NCBI RefSeq assembly: GCF_000331305.1
Contig: NZ_KB217478.1
Location: 4,292,661 to 4,356,660 of the forward strand
From: Calothrix sp. PCC 7103
GTDB lineage: Bacteria > Cyanobacteriota > Cyanobacteriia > Cyanobacteriales > Nostocaceae
Length of the DNA: 64,000 nucleotides
Direction: 5' to 3'
Notes under the pieces: model-generated
What the model was told of the DNA's origin: nothing
What the model saw: only the letters and a program-made list of their open reading frames with translations
Databases searched by the model: none
Shown here: one piece after another, positions 1 through 8,410 of the stretch
How the letters are laid out: each line of letters begins with the position of its first letter
How positions within the stretch are numbered: the stretch's first letter is position 1
Made by a program: the position numbers and the translations under genes

Positions 1-553
1 CTCGCAAACGCTCTGGTACTAAAGCAGCCATCCAACTAACACAAGAAGCACGACCAAAAGCTTCAATGATATTAGCCAGTAAGATAATTGCCAACGTCAA
101 CTGTACCAACTGAAGATGGTCAATGATATGGAAGTTGTTTCCGCAAAAAATAGCGAGTACAACAATTAACCATAGCAACCGCGACGATAAGAAAATGCTT
201 ATCGACCACTTTCTTCTGCTAGTACTTCTATCTGCAAAATAAGCTCCCAGTGGTTGAAATAGGTTTAGCAGTTGAGGAATTGAAGCAAGCAAACCAATAA
301 ACACCGGACTGGCGCCCAAATCTAGCAAGAAATTACTTAGTAATACGCCACCAATAATGCTGTAAAAGAATGTAGCGAAAACACCTTCAATAGTTGATGC
401 TCGAAGGCTAGACCTAATTTCTAGTTTAGAAATTTTTTGAAGCTTCTCTGCAACAAGTACACTTTCTGCTAATATCCTTTGTTGACTTTGCTCAAATGTT
501 ATAGGACACGCTAAATACGAGATTTCGCCTCTGACTTTTGAATTCATGTTCAT
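1..553 (-). CDS. MFS transporter, N-terminal part, cut by window edge
   Basis: The reading frame is open from an ATG at 553 (a second in-frame ATG lies at 547) to the window edge, so only the first ~184 residues are present. After a ~45-residue cytoplasmic segment come hydrophobic helices (around FFYSIIGGVLLSNFLL and SPVFIGLLASIPQLLNLFQP). The motif GAYFADRSTSRRKW then matches the loop 2-3 signature of major facilitator superfamily carriers. Two further helices follow. The substrate cannot be told from this part. The upstream ~360 bases hold no gene, so a promoter may lie there. The family call is reasonably sure; everything beyond it is open. Confidence 0.7.
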   Translation of the reverse strand, partial: MNMNSKVRGEISYLACPITFEQSQQRILAESVLVAEKLQKISKLEIRSSLRASTIEGVFATFFYSIIGGVLLSNFLLDLGASPVFIGLLASIPQLLNLFQPLGAYFADRSTSRRKWSISIFLSSRLLWLIVVLAIFCGNNFHIIDHLQLVQLTLAIILLANIIEAFGRASCVSWMAALVPERLR

Positions 554-915
554 AGCCAATATTGCAATATTTAACAGCAGCTTATTTGAGCGCTTTAACC
601 AAGGCGCCCACAGCAAACAGATTATTCTGTAAAAGCTCCTCTTAAATCTGGCATGTCAGTTTATAATCTACCCGAAGGTAGAAGTAAATACTACAAAACA
701 GTGTATAATCAAGCCACACACTGTTATAAAGTAGCACATTAATCAAAAGTTGGCAATTCTACAATGAATACGTAGGTTAGTTGCGTTTGAGCCAAACCAA
801 CATAAATAGGGCTTTATGCCTAAGCAAATAAAACTCTTAACATTACTTCAACTACCTAAATAAGTAACATTTTATACATAAAAATATAGATTTTACTTCA
901 TACTTAATAAATAAA
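554..915. other. intergenic, no gene seen
   Basis: This AT-rich stretch separates the MFS gene from the AI-2E relic. No open frame with recognisable homology, RNA gene or clear terminator was seen. Confidence 0.5.
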
Positions 916-1095
916 TCAATCTTGCTGCTGATTATCTTTTGGATTTGATTGCCAACTATTAAGTACATCCTTTAGCAACACTTCTTTAAGCCAAATCTGG
1001 GTGACAATCAGTAGTGGAATAGCTAAAAATAGACCAAAGAACCCAAAAAAGCTTGCGAAAAAACCAGTCAACTGCCCTAGCTTCACAACTATACC
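916..1095 (-). pseudogene. AI-2E family transporter, C-terminal relic
   Basis: Read on the minus strand, about 58 codons run to a TGA at 918-916. They contain LGQLTGFFASFFGFFGLF and LAIPLLIVTQIWLKEVL followed by a polar Gln-rich tail. This is the last membrane segment and tail of the AI-2E/PerM (UPF0118) family, whose full members are ~350 residues with about eight helices. No start codon or upstream homologous sequence was found, so this is a remnant of a gene lost by deletion. The family match rests on the pattern in the final helices. Confidence 0.55.
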
Positions 1096-1266
1096 TCCAT
1101 TTCGGTTTGTTATAAGTTTTTTGTATCCAAAATAACTTATAAATTTAATGTAATATTCATACCTAAGATATAGATTTAGTGTGAGCGTAGCATTTACATT
1201 TGGTCATGCGGAAACTAATAATTTAAAATTGTTTATATAGTATTCCTATGTAAAATTCGCGCTCCG

Positions 1267-1294
1267 GTAGAGACCCGATTAATCGGGTCTCTAC
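1267..1294. repeat. dispersed palindrome, gtagagac family
   Basis: A 28-base, nearly perfect inverted repeat beginning and ending in gtagagac/gtctctac around a central ATTAAT. Related copies lie at 2700-2750, 2819-2846, 42002-42029, 53469-53496 and 61718-61745. The rest of 1096-1431 holds nothing I can name. Confidence 0.7.
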
Positions 1295-1431
1295 ACATTT
1301 TTTAAAATTCATGTAACACTCGATTTACTGGTATTTGGCGTTGTTCAGCGATTAAATGGTCAAAAATGGCTGGGCAGAAATTAATATAGGTGTAACTAGT
1401 ATTATATAGAAGTCACTATTGGATTACGGAA

Positions 1432-1809
1432 ATGCAATCGAGTCAGAATAAAATTGTTTTTGGTAACGCTAAACAAGAAGGTGGAAGTCGGGGGGGTTGG
1501 TTTATTGGCCACTTTATCAACCCTCCAGACGACGCGCGCTACAGTGAAGAAGTTGAGGTTAAATGGGCTGTTCACTTAAATGGCGAGAATAGAAGCGAAT
1601 GGGCAGTAAATAATGAAGCTACTACGTTATCTATATTAATAAATGGACGATTTCGGCTGGAATTTGAAGATAGAGGGATTGTACTATCTCGTGAAGGCGA
1701 TTATGTTTTGTGGCGCCCAGGTGTTCCGCATACCTGGGAAGCTGAGTCGGATTGTACTATTCTAACTGTTAGATGGCCTTCAAAGGCAGGCGATAGCGTA
1801 GCAAAATGA
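1432..1809 (+). CDS. small cupin-domain protein
   Basis: This 125-residue protein is a single predicted beta-barrel domain. The central part has the look of a small-molecule cupin: an ATTLSILINGRFRLEFED strand pair, the turn LSREGDYVLWRPGVPHTWEA, and C-terminal strands ending TVRWPS. The PGVPHTWEAE motif corresponds to the second cupin motif with one metal-binding His. The first motif (HxH) is poorly conserved, so it may not bind metal in the usual way. Conserved Trp and Glu residues fill the N-terminal part. It stands alone, with ~330 bases of non-coding DNA upstream, and its substrate is unknown. Confidence 0.6.
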   Translation: MQSSQNKIVFGNAKQEGGSRGGWFIGHFINPPDDARYSEEVEVKWAVHLNGENRSEWAVNNEATTLSILINGRFRLEFEDRGIVLSREGDYVLWRPGVPHTWEAESDCTILTVRWPSKAGDSVAK

Positions 1810-2085
1810 ACGCTGAAAAATCAAATTTTTAATAAGTGTTTAGCTGCTTTTAAAATCAACAAGCAACTAGGGGTGTGGGTAATTTTACTATCCATTACCA
1901 TTTGCACAGCAGTATCTAAAGGAACATGAAATTTTTCTATCGTTTCTGTACTTTCTTGATGTGTTTAAGTTGTTAGCTGCTTGGTCTTCACGAATGCTAA
2001 TAAATGAATGTGAATTGTGGTACTTTAATTTTGTTTATTGTATCGTCCAAAGACCATGTTGTAGTGGCATTTGAAATTAATCTCC

Positions 2086-2490
2086 TTATTTCACTTCTGA
2101 TATAGCCGATTTAGGTGAAGCAGAGGAATATATAAATATGGTAAATAGAATGGCGAAAATTAGGTCAATAGCACCTGGTAGCAAATAAAATGGGTGAATA
2201 TTGCCTACTATAGTATGATAAGCCAAGACAGAAAAAACCGAATATTGCGCGTAAATTCCTAGTTTTACAATGCTGAAATTCTCAGGGATATCTTGACCAA
2301 CCCACCAATAGCCAATCCCAATCACAAATACCAATGCTAAAAATAGATGTGAATATTCAGGATTGATTAAGGGTTCTAGATTAAGTAACTTGCGAATCCA
2401 TTGGTCGGATAATAGTAAGAACACAGACTCAACCCAATTAATCACAGCTTTTAACTGAAATATATATTTCCATGTAGTTTGATTATTCAT
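2086..2490 (-). CDS. small integral membrane protein of unknown function
   Basis: A 134-residue protein with about four hydrophobic segments (roughly residues 10-30, 45-65, 75-95 and 100-122) and short polar termini. The stretches HLFLALVFVIGIGYWWVGQ and FYLLPGAIDLIFAILFTIFI are clear membrane helices. I do not recognise a named family; small DoxX-like or SPW-like cyanobacterial proteins are possible. It is monocistronic, with ~780 bases of non-coding DNA beyond its start. Confidence 0.5.
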   Translation of the reverse strand: MNNQTTWKYIFQLKAVINWVESVFLLLSDQWIRKLLNLEPLINPEYSHLFLALVFVIGIGYWWVGQDIPENFSIVKLGIYAQYSVFSVLAYHTIVGNIHPFYLLPGAIDLIFAILFTIFIYSSASPKSAISEVK

Positions 2491-2543
2491 AGCTTATACC
2501 TATTAGTTGTTAAACAAATCCCTACTCAACTATAAATAATAAG

Positions 2544-2568
2544 GTAGGGGGCAGTGCCCACCCCCTAC
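2544..2568. repeat. inverted repeat, ggtaggggg/ccccctac type
   Basis: A 25-base palindrome with gtagggggcag and its complement, of the kind that recurs near 7250-7268 and at the ends of the IS4-type elements. Its function is unknown. The surrounding 2491-3269 region holds no gene that I can support. Confidence 0.5.
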
Positions 2569-2699
2569 AAGAGCAAACTAGAGATACCGCAGCATGTAAT
2601 AATTACAAGCTTTTTTAAGAATAGTCCCAGTAATTGCGCTCTACTTCTTCCTTTAGGAATGTGTATGTATTAAGTTATTTTGTAACGACAAACACAAAT

Positions 2700-2750
2700 G
2701 TAGAGACGTGATTAATCCCTGCGGGGAAACCTCCGGTTACACGTCTCTAC
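2700..2750. repeat. dispersed palindrome, gtagagacgtg family, long loop form
   Basis: Arms gtagagacgtg and cacgtctctac enclose a second small hairpin (ccctgcgggg). It belongs to the same dispersed family as the copies at 1267 and 2819. Confidence 0.65.
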
Positions 2751-2818
2751 AACGTATACAATACAAATCTTGCCTATCTAATGCATGAATGTATTGATGT
2801 ATAGCATATTCGATTCCA

Positions 2819-2846
2819 GTAGAGACGCGATAAATCGCGTCTCTAC
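2819..2846. repeat. dispersed palindrome, gtagagacgcg family
   Basis: A perfect 28-base inverted repeat (arms gtagagacgcga/tcgcgtctctac). Only ~70 bases separate it from the 2700-2750 copy. Confidence 0.7.
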
Positions 2847-3269
2847 TTAATATATTTTAACAGCTTTACCAATATACCAGATAGAAATATCATCATTGAT
2901 TTCAATTTTAAATAATTCGGAATCGGCGCCGACTTTAGTGTTAGTTAAGCCTTGAAAGAGGATATTAATAATCGTAACCGCTTTCTTTGTTTTCTTAATT
3001 CAACCCTATAGCAATAAATTACTGCCTACCTTTATCTAAAGAATGATTCCTAGCGATTAAAAATAGCTAGCGCGCGTCTGGGGAATATTAAGAATAAGTT
3101 GTATTCGTTATGACAATTATATTTAACAATAAAACCTGCTTTTGGGAGTAGTATTTAATGATTTTTGAACCCCAATAGCTAGAGGCAATAAAATTTACTT
3201 TTTTCTAGGATAAGCGTAGATAAATACGATTAATACATTTTAACTAATATAAGTAATAAAAAACAAGGA

Positions 3270-4619
3270 ATGGTTATGACAGCAACTTCTACGCAAGCAG
3301 CTTTGGTGGTCAGAGATGCAGCACACCCACTCTCAGGCGCCGCATCAGACTACGATAAATTATTAGATTTAATTGGTGATGCTCGCTTTGTTCTAATTGG
3401 TGAAGCTTCTCACGGTACCCACGAATTTTATGAACAACGCGCGGAAATTACCAAACGTTTGATTCAAGAAAAAGGCTTTACAGCAGTAGCTGTTGAGGCA
3501 GACTGGCCCGATGCTTATCGGGTTAATCGTTATGTACGTGGAGTAAATGACGACTTCACACCGAGCCAAGCATTAGAGGGTTTTGAGCGCTTTCCTAGTT
3601 GGATGTGGCGTAATACCGATGTAGTTGATTTTATTGGCTGGTTACGACAATATAATGATGGGCTACCCCCACAGGCAATTAAGACGGGTTTTTATGGACT
3701 TGACCTATACAGCATGTATGCTTCAATCGATGAAGTGCTGAAATTTCTAGACAAAGTTGACCCAGAAGCTGCACAGCGCGCTCGTTCTCGATATAATTGC
3801 TTCTCACATTTTGAGGAAGATAACCAAGCGTATGGATATGCAGCTACTTATGGTTTGAGTGAGTCTTGTGAGAAAGAAGTTGTTAATCAGTTGTGCGAAT
3901 TGCAACAGCGAATGCAAGAATATGCGGAGCGCGATGGGCAGGTTGCAGAAGATGAATTATTTTATGCCGAACAAAACGCGCGCTTGGTAAAGAATGCTGA
4001 GGAATACTACCGAACAATTTTTCTCGGGCAAATACTATCATGGAACGTCCGGGATAAGCATATGGCAGAAACTCTTGATTATCTCGTTCAACATCTTAAC
4101 CGTCAACAGGCTCCTACCAAAGTTGTAATATGGGCACATAACTCTCATTTAGGCTATGTACGCGCGACAGATATGGGAATAGCGGGTGAACTGAACCTGG
4201 GGCAAATGGTACGTGATAAGTATAGTAATGATACCATCTTGGTAGGCTTTACAACTTATACAGGAACAGTTACCGCAGCATCGCATTGGGGTGGGTTATC
4301 GGAATTAAAAATAGTGCGTCCGGCTTTGCCAGAAAGCTACGAAGCTTTATTTCATGATACAGGATTACCTAGTTTTTTCCTGGATTTAAAGCAAGATGCG
4401 GATGCTGTGAGAGAGTTAGAGAAACCTAGATTAGAAAGAGCAATTGGCGTTATTTATCTACCAGAAACCGAGCGGAGAAGTCATTACTTTTACGCGCGGC
4501 TTCCTGACCAGTTCGATGCAGTGATTCATATTGATGATACTAAAGGTGTTCAACCACTTGACTGTATCCCGCATGAAGATAATGTAGAACCACCTGAGAC
4601 TTTTCCTTCAGCTCTTTAG
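3270..4619 (+). CDS. erythromycin esterase family protein
   Basis: At 449 residues this has the full length of the erythromycin-esterase-like (Ere/succinoglycan biosynthesis-like) hydrolase family. Family hallmarks are visible: RFVLIGEASHGTHEFYEQRA near residue 40 with the conserved His, FTAVAVEADWPDAYRVNRYV near 75, WMWRNTDVVDFIGWLR near 110, and IWAHNSHLGYVRATDMG near 290. Related proteins hydrolyse macrolide lactones, but most bacterial homologues are uncharacterised and should not be read as resistance genes without tests. The ATG at 3270 follows an aaggaa ribosome site; a second in-frame ATG lies two codons later. It is monocistronic, with a ~440-base AT-rich leader. Confidence 0.85.
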   Translation: MVMTATSTQAALVVRDAAHPLSGAASDYDKLLDLIGDARFVLIGEASHGTHEFYEQRAEITKRLIQEKGFTAVAVEADWPDAYRVNRYVRGVNDDFTPSQALEGFERFPSWMWRNTDVVDFIGWLRQYNDGLPPQAIKTGFYGLDLYSMYASIDEVLKFLDKVDPEAAQRARSRYNCFSHFEEDNQAYGYAATYGLSESCEKEVVNQLCELQQRMQEYAERDGQVAEDELFYAEQNARLVKNAEEYYRTIFLGQILSWNVRDKHMAETLDYLVQHLNRQQAPTKVVIWAHNSHLGYVRATDMGIAGELNLGQMVRDKYSNDTILVGFTTYTGTVTAASHWGGLSELKIVRPALPESYEALFHDTGLPSFFLDLKQDADAVRELEKPRLERAIGVIYLPETERRSHYFYARLPDQFDAVIHIDDTKGVQPLDCIPHEDNVEPPETFPSAL

Positions 4620-4689
4620 TACTTTACCACTCATGTTCTACTTTTTACAAAACTTGTACTTATCCGACAGATGCGCGTAGGAGTTTTAG

Positions 4690-4986
4690 TTGAATATTCA
4701 CCAATTTACAGGATTTATATTGGGTAGCTTTATAGCACTTTTTCCGATTGTAGACCCTATAGGCAATATCCCTACTTTTCTTGTCTTAACAGCAAGAAAT
4801 TCTATTAAAGAGCGTCATGAATTTGCTAGAAGAATAGCTAGTTATACAGTTTTATTTTTAACACTGTTTCATGCCCTGTCTTTAGTTTTAACTACTAATA
4901 TTCATAAGGATAATTCTCCGTTAATAAGTTCTGTATACAGAGAAAAAATTCACGTAATTAACTGCATTTTGGCTGAAAATGACTAA
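4690..4986 (+). pseudogene. MarC family membrane protein, truncated N-terminal relic
   Basis: The first ~65 residues, from a TTG start, match the first helices of the MarC/UPF0056 membrane family (SFIALFPIVDPIGNIPTFLVLTA). That family is normally ~200 residues with six helices. After the second helix (VLFLTLFHALSLVLT) homology stops and the frame runs through low-quality sequence to a stop at 4986. Bases 4871-4952 recur in degenerate form at 5856-5940, on the far side of ycf35 and its neighbour. The gene looks broken by a rearrangement. Confidence 0.6.
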
Positions 4987-5336
4987 TTTTGCATAAATAA
5001 TTTAATGTTGGCATTTTGTAAACCAGGTTGCTTGAGTTGGCTTAAAGTCTTGTTAACTGCGTACTTCTGATTGATAGAATTAATCAGTTGAGCCTGGTTA
5101 TGTTTTATCGCAACACCCGGCACGTCAGCAATAAAGTCAAAACTTCCATCAACATTGCGAGACCAGCCAATGTCACATTCACCTTCTAGAACAGCAACAA
5201 TATCTGCTCGAATTAGTTGACCGTTGACACCACGAACAGTACTGTCTGTAATAGCATGGATGCCCAAGTCACGTAGGCTAGTCAAAAGAATTTTGGCATC
5301 GGTTAGTTTGGTAGGAAAAGTACGAAAGTGAGACAC
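4983..5336 (-). CDS. ycf35: Ycf35 / DUF1257 protein
   Basis: A 117-residue protein that matches Ycf35 along its whole length: it begins MSHFRTFPTKLTDAKIL and has GQLIRADIVAVLEGECDIGW, NVDGSFDFIADVPGVAIKH and INSINQKYAVNKTL. Ycf35 is widespread in cyanobacteria and red-algal plastids, and its role is unknown. In many cyanobacteria it sits beside a ferredoxin and a DUF2997 protein; here it follows a small Cys-containing membrane protein (5385-5720) on the same strand, 48 bases away. Some substitutions (for example VPGVAIKH) suggest a diverged, possibly second, copy. Its 3' end overlaps the MarC relic by four bases. Confidence 0.88.
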   Translation of the reverse strand: MSHFRTFPTKLTDAKILLTSLRDLGIHAITDSTVRGVNGQLIRADIVAVLEGECDIGWSRNVDGSFDFIADVPGVAIKHNQAQLINSINQKYAVNKTLSQLKQPGLQNANIKLFMQN

Positions 5337-5384
5337 GGTTATTTACTCCTTAAAAAGTGTGAGAAAACGGTAAATGTTTAAGAT

Positions 5385-5720
5385 TTAACTTGACTCGACT
5401 CTTCGATAAACTGGAAAATTCAGTTTCCGATTTTGGGCAGCTGTATTCTTGGCACAAAAATCATAACAATTGATTGCTTCTTCAGTGAGAGCATAAGTGG
5501 GGTGTATAGTACATTTGAGACGAAAGTCGTCTGTGAAAAATCGACAGTTTGGACAAGGAATTTGATGCAAACGCTTTACATTCTTCATTCCAATACATGC
5601 AGATACCCACATAGACCGCAACATCAGAAAAATTAATGCACAAATAGTGACAAAACTAAGAGGAGCGGTAACAGGGCGTAAAACGAAAGCCTCAATTAGG
5701 GGACGAAGTAGTTCCGGCAT
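5385..5720 (-). CDS. small membrane protein with Cys cluster, unknown
   Basis: A 111-residue protein. Residues ~15-40 form one hydrophobic segment (PLSFVTICALIFLMLRSMWV). A cytosolic-looking part follows with CPNCRFF, LKCTIHP and INCYDFC, five or six cysteines that could bind a metal ion or Fe-S cluster. It lies 48 bases upstream of ycf35 on the same strand, so the two are probably co-transcribed. I do not recognise a named family. Confidence 0.5.
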   Translation of the reverse strand: MPELLRPLIEAFVLRPVTAPLSFVTICALIFLMLRSMWVSACIGMKNVKRLHQIPCPNCRFFTDDFRLKCTIHPTYALTEEAINCYDFCAKNTAAQNRKLNFPVYRRVESS

Positions 5721-5855
5721 AACTTATAACGATACGTTACGGAGGTAATTTGCAACTCCTCAGTGTTTTTATGACTCAGGAAATAATTGGCAATACCCCT
5801 AAACAAATCTCAACATTTATTTGATATCTCGATAGTAATTTCCCTAGATATAACT

Positions 5856-5940
5856 ATGCCCTGTCTATAGTTTTAACCGCTAGTAATCTTAAGGATGATT
5901 CCCCTTTAAGAAACTATGTATATAGGAAAACAATATTTGC
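5856..5940. repeat. degenerate second copy of the MarC relic segment
   Basis: About 85 bases starting atgccctgtct(a/t)tagttttaac align, with frequent mismatches, to 4871-4952 in the same orientation. They bracket ycf35 and its partner. This supports a duplication or insertion of the ycf35 pair into an old marC locus. Confidence 0.5.
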
Positions 5941-5947
5941 GTTTGCG

Positions 5948-6000
5948 TATATGTAACGTCAATCTTCTGCGTCATAAATGAACGGGCATGTTTAGCCAAG
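5948..6000 (-). pseudogene. DUF72 relic (short)
   Basis: This ~53-base segment aligns with 7351-7404 inside the DUF72 gene (shared words gtaacgtcaat, ttctg, aaatga, cgg and ttcagcc/tttagcc). It is a short remnant of a DUF72 copy. The rest of 5721-6330 shows no gene. Confidence 0.4.
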
Positions 6001-6330
6001 CTTGGACAATATTACAATAATTTGTATTAGCACTGACAATAATAAGTAGCAATTAAACCTAGTGCGAGAGTCGCAAGCCTAACTTGGCGCCTATATATAT
6101 AGATAAAAACGAATTAAACTTCCAAAAATTTTGACACGTACCACTAGAGTATGCAAAATTACCAGAATTTTGAACAGCATTGTAGATTTTGTCAAGATTT
6201 GTTAACTTTTTCACTCTAATTAAGGCATTAGCCCAACATTCTGTAAAAATGAATACAGAAATTATTTCAATTACTTCTCTCTACCTCGGTTAAGGGAAAG
6301 TGTTTTCGCAAGTTTCAATGGAGGAAGGTA

Positions 6331-6579
6331 ATGTCTCTTCAAACAACTCATTCAGTTTGCTCACCAACACCCGCCCTCGTTAGAGCGATAGTTTCAGGTT
6401 GGAACCCAGTTTGCCACATCACCTACACTCGCGATACCTGGGTTAAAGTACTCCAGGCGCCTAGTGAATACGCATTTGATGAAGCTAAATTAATCTGTCA
6501 AGAATCCCCAGACACTTGGGTTGCTTGGGTACCAGACTATGGTGAGGTTATTCTCGATAGAAGCCATTTTTATTGTTAA
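6331..6579 (+). CDS. small Trp-rich hypothetical protein
   Basis: An 82-residue protein with several aromatic residues (SGWNPVCHITYTRDTWVKVL; TWVAWVPDYGEVILD) and no membrane segment or signal. The start ATG follows a good aatggaggaaggta ribosome site. It lies 72 bases before a second small gene on the same strand, and a terminator-like hairpin follows that one, so the two may form a short operon. I do not recognise the family; the composition suggests a conserved small soluble cyanobacterial protein. Confidence 0.5.
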   Translation: MSLQTTHSVCSPTPALVRAIVSGWNPVCHITYTRDTWVKVLQAPSEYAFDEAKLICQESPDTWVAWVPDYGEVILDRSHFYC

Positions 6580-6651
6580 TGGTCGGGTGCGTTTATAGGG
6601 GACGCTATGACAAGTTAAATCAATATATAAATTATTTATTCTTTGACTGGT

Positions 6652-6888
6652 ATGAACAGTGAGTTATCTATAGATTGGGATGAAATGTTTGAGTATCTAC
6701 CGGGAACCATTGTAGAGCTCACAAACGAACCGGGAGTTTTGTATCGGATTGATTACTATGAAGCTATGATGGTGCCTCCAATCTGGTTAGTCAATAGTCC
6801 GCGTCCACGTTATCCCCATGAATTACGGATTGTGTCTCGTCGAGAAGTAAAAGTTTGTGAATTAAAGCCCCAACCTGCTTTGGTTTGA
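6652..6888 (+). CDS. small hypothetical protein, acidic-aromatic
   Basis: A 78-residue protein from the ATG at 6652; a TTG three codons earlier is less likely. Conserved-looking blocks are PGTIVELTNEPGVLYRIDYY, PPIWLVNSPRPRYPHELRIV and VKVCELKP. No domain is recognised. It probably shares a transcript with the 6331 gene, and a hairpin at 6900-6940 ends it. Confidence 0.45.
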   Translation: MNSELSIDWDEMFEYLPGTIVELTNEPGVLYRIDYYEAMMVPPIWLVNSPRPRYPHELRIVSRREVKVCELKPQPALV

Positions 6889-6899
6889 ACAGGTTAGAT

Positions 6900-6940
6900 A
6901 ATGCTCCAGAGGTAAATTTATTATACTTGGAGCATTTTCC
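6900..6940. terminator. bidirectional hairpin terminator
   Basis: Arms aatgctcca and tggagcatt enclose a ~19-base AT-rich loop and lie 12 bases after the stop of the 6652 gene. The hairpin overlaps the 3' end of the globin relic on the other strand. Confidence 0.6.
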
Positions 6941-7196
6941 AATTAGTACTACGGTTTAAGACATCTTTCTTATGTTGAGGTGCAGCAGCAACCGCAGCAA
7001 CTTCTGCAAGTAAATCCTGAGAAACCCCCATTTCTTTCAAGGTTTCCATCAAATCTTCTGCAACTGCATCAAAATGTTCGCTGTTTAAACCTTGCTTTTC
7101 TACTAGTTCTTTGTGGGCTTCGCACATATAGCGACCGTCATATTTGTCTGTTCCACCAAAGGCATAGGTAAGAAAAGCTTTCTGATAGGCATTCTG
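6921..7196 (-). pseudogene. truncated haemoglobin (cyanoglobin), C-terminal relic
   Basis: The open frame begins after an in-frame TAG at 7199-7197 and encodes QKAFLTYAFGGTDKYDGRYM, then EAHKELVEKQGLNSEHFDAV and a helix ending APQHKKDVLNR. This is the E/F-to-H helix half of a group I truncated haemoglobin, including the proximal His in EAHKEL. The N-terminal ~45 residues with the B/C helices and distal pocket are missing, so a working haem protein is unlikely. An internal ATG could start a 68-residue product of no obvious use. Relic status is inferred from the missing half and the upstream stop. Confidence 0.65.
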
Positions 7197-7277
7197 CTAC
7201 AAGTATAAAAATGCGAACATTATCCTCAAAGCTGCGGAAGATTTTTTGCGTGGCACTGCCCACCCTACATAAAGATT

Positions 7278-8006
7278 TCAACAATATCCCAGCAAACTAT
7301 ACAATCTCTGAGCATCACGAATAGCATGTCCATCGGGGTCATTATTGAAGTACACGTAAACGTCAATATTCTGTGTAAGAAATGAGCGGATACGTTCAGC
7401 CCATATAGATAGCTCTTCATCATTGTAACCTACACCGCATTGCCCGCTGTGCATCCGAATATAAGTCCAAGAGGTAGTCAAAGATACATCAAGGGGAACT
7501 GTTGGACTTACAGGTAGACAAAGAGCTACACCTGCACTTTCTACTAGTTTGTAAACTTCGGGTATCAACCAGCTCTGATGACGGAATTCAAAGGTAAATC
7601 TTTGTTGTGGATAGGTTTGCAGTAATTCTAAAAACGGCTGAAGGCGCCCAATATTAATGTGCCAAGTGTGAGGGAACTGAAATAAAATAGGACCCAGCTT
7701 TTCTTCTAACCCAGACGCGCGTTCCATCAGACGCTCTAGGGGTTCTATTGGGTCTTTTAGCTTTTTCATGTGGGTAAGATAACGGCTACCCTTGACGGCA
7801 AAAAGAAAGTTAGAAGGTGTTTGTTGGTGCCAAGTTTCAAACACAGAGCGCTCTGGCAAACGATAAAAGGAAAAGTTAATTTCTACAGTAGAAAAGTGTT
7901 GAGCGTAAAATGATAGTTGCTGGTCGCTAGGCAAATGTGATGGATAGAAAATTTCCATCCAATGCTTATAAACCCAACCACTAGTACCAATTTGCAGCTT
8001 ACTCAT
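7278..8006 (-). CDS. DUF72 domain protein (YecE-like)
   Basis: A 242-residue protein with the DUF72 TIM-barrel signature. The start LQIGTSGWVYKHWMEIFYP is followed by FYAQHFSTVEINFSFYRLP, FLFAVKGSRYLTHMKKLKD, LGPILFQFPHTW, FTFEFRHQSWL and the end VYVYFNNDPDGHAIRDAQRL. These are the conserved blocks of the family, whose biochemical role is unknown. Its ATG overlaps the stop of the DoxX gene by four bases (ATGA), so it is translationally coupled as the third gene of an operon (8958 to 7278). Confidence 0.85.
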   Translation of the reverse strand: MSKLQIGTSGWVYKHWMEIFYPSHLPSDQQLSFYAQHFSTVEINFSFYRLPERSVFETWHQQTPSNFLFAVKGSRYLTHMKKLKDPIEPLERLMERASGLEEKLGPILFQFPHTWHINIGRLQPFLELLQTYPQQRFTFEFRHQSWLIPEVYKLVESAGVALCLPVSPTVPLDVSLTTSWTYIRMHSGQCGVGYNDEELSIWAERIRSFLTQNIDVYVYFNNDPDGHAIRDAQRLYSLLGYC

Positions 8007-8410
8007 TTAATTGTCAAAAGTTTATCTTCTCTTGTAAACCACCAAGCCCAGGCGACTAATAGAGCCTGAAAAGGAAGTCGTAACCAAATTAGTGGCGGGT
8101 CGTGCGGCAATGCAGCAACCTCGATGTTATTAATTGCTTGATAAAGATTAGCTGGAAAAACAACAATATAAAGTATAACAAGAAGCCATGCAGCAAAACG
8201 GCTGACACCAGGAATTAACAACCCTACGCCAGCCAAAACTTCCAAAAACCCACTACCATAAACCAATGGTAAATGGTAGGGAAGAAAGTCTGGTATAATC
8301 TTCTCAAATCCCTCTGTGTGAGTAAAGTGTAAAATACCAACTACTACCATTGCAATTGCGAGTATGATTTGAAAGACTATTTTGTACCTTCTCATATTAT
8401 AAATTTTCAC
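8003..8410 (-). CDS. DoxX-like membrane protein
   Basis: A 135-residue membrane protein with four hydrophobic segments: VFQIILAIAMVVVGILHF, HLPLVYGSGFLEVLAGVGLL, RFAAWLLVILYIVVFPANLY and a final one ending LLVAWAWWF. The order and the GxLEvlAGVGLLIP motif fit the DoxX/MauE-like family of inner-membrane proteins. It overlaps both neighbours by four bases, which implies coupled translation with the SRPBCC gene upstream and the DUF72 gene downstream. The substrate or partner is unknown. Confidence 0.75.
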   Translation of the reverse strand: MKIYNMRRYKIVFQIILAIAMVVVGILHFTHTEGFEKIIPDFLPYHLPLVYGSGFLEVLAGVGLLIPGVSRFAAWLLVILYIVVFPANLYQAINNIEVAALPHDPPLIWLRLPFQALLVAWAWWFTREDKLLTIK

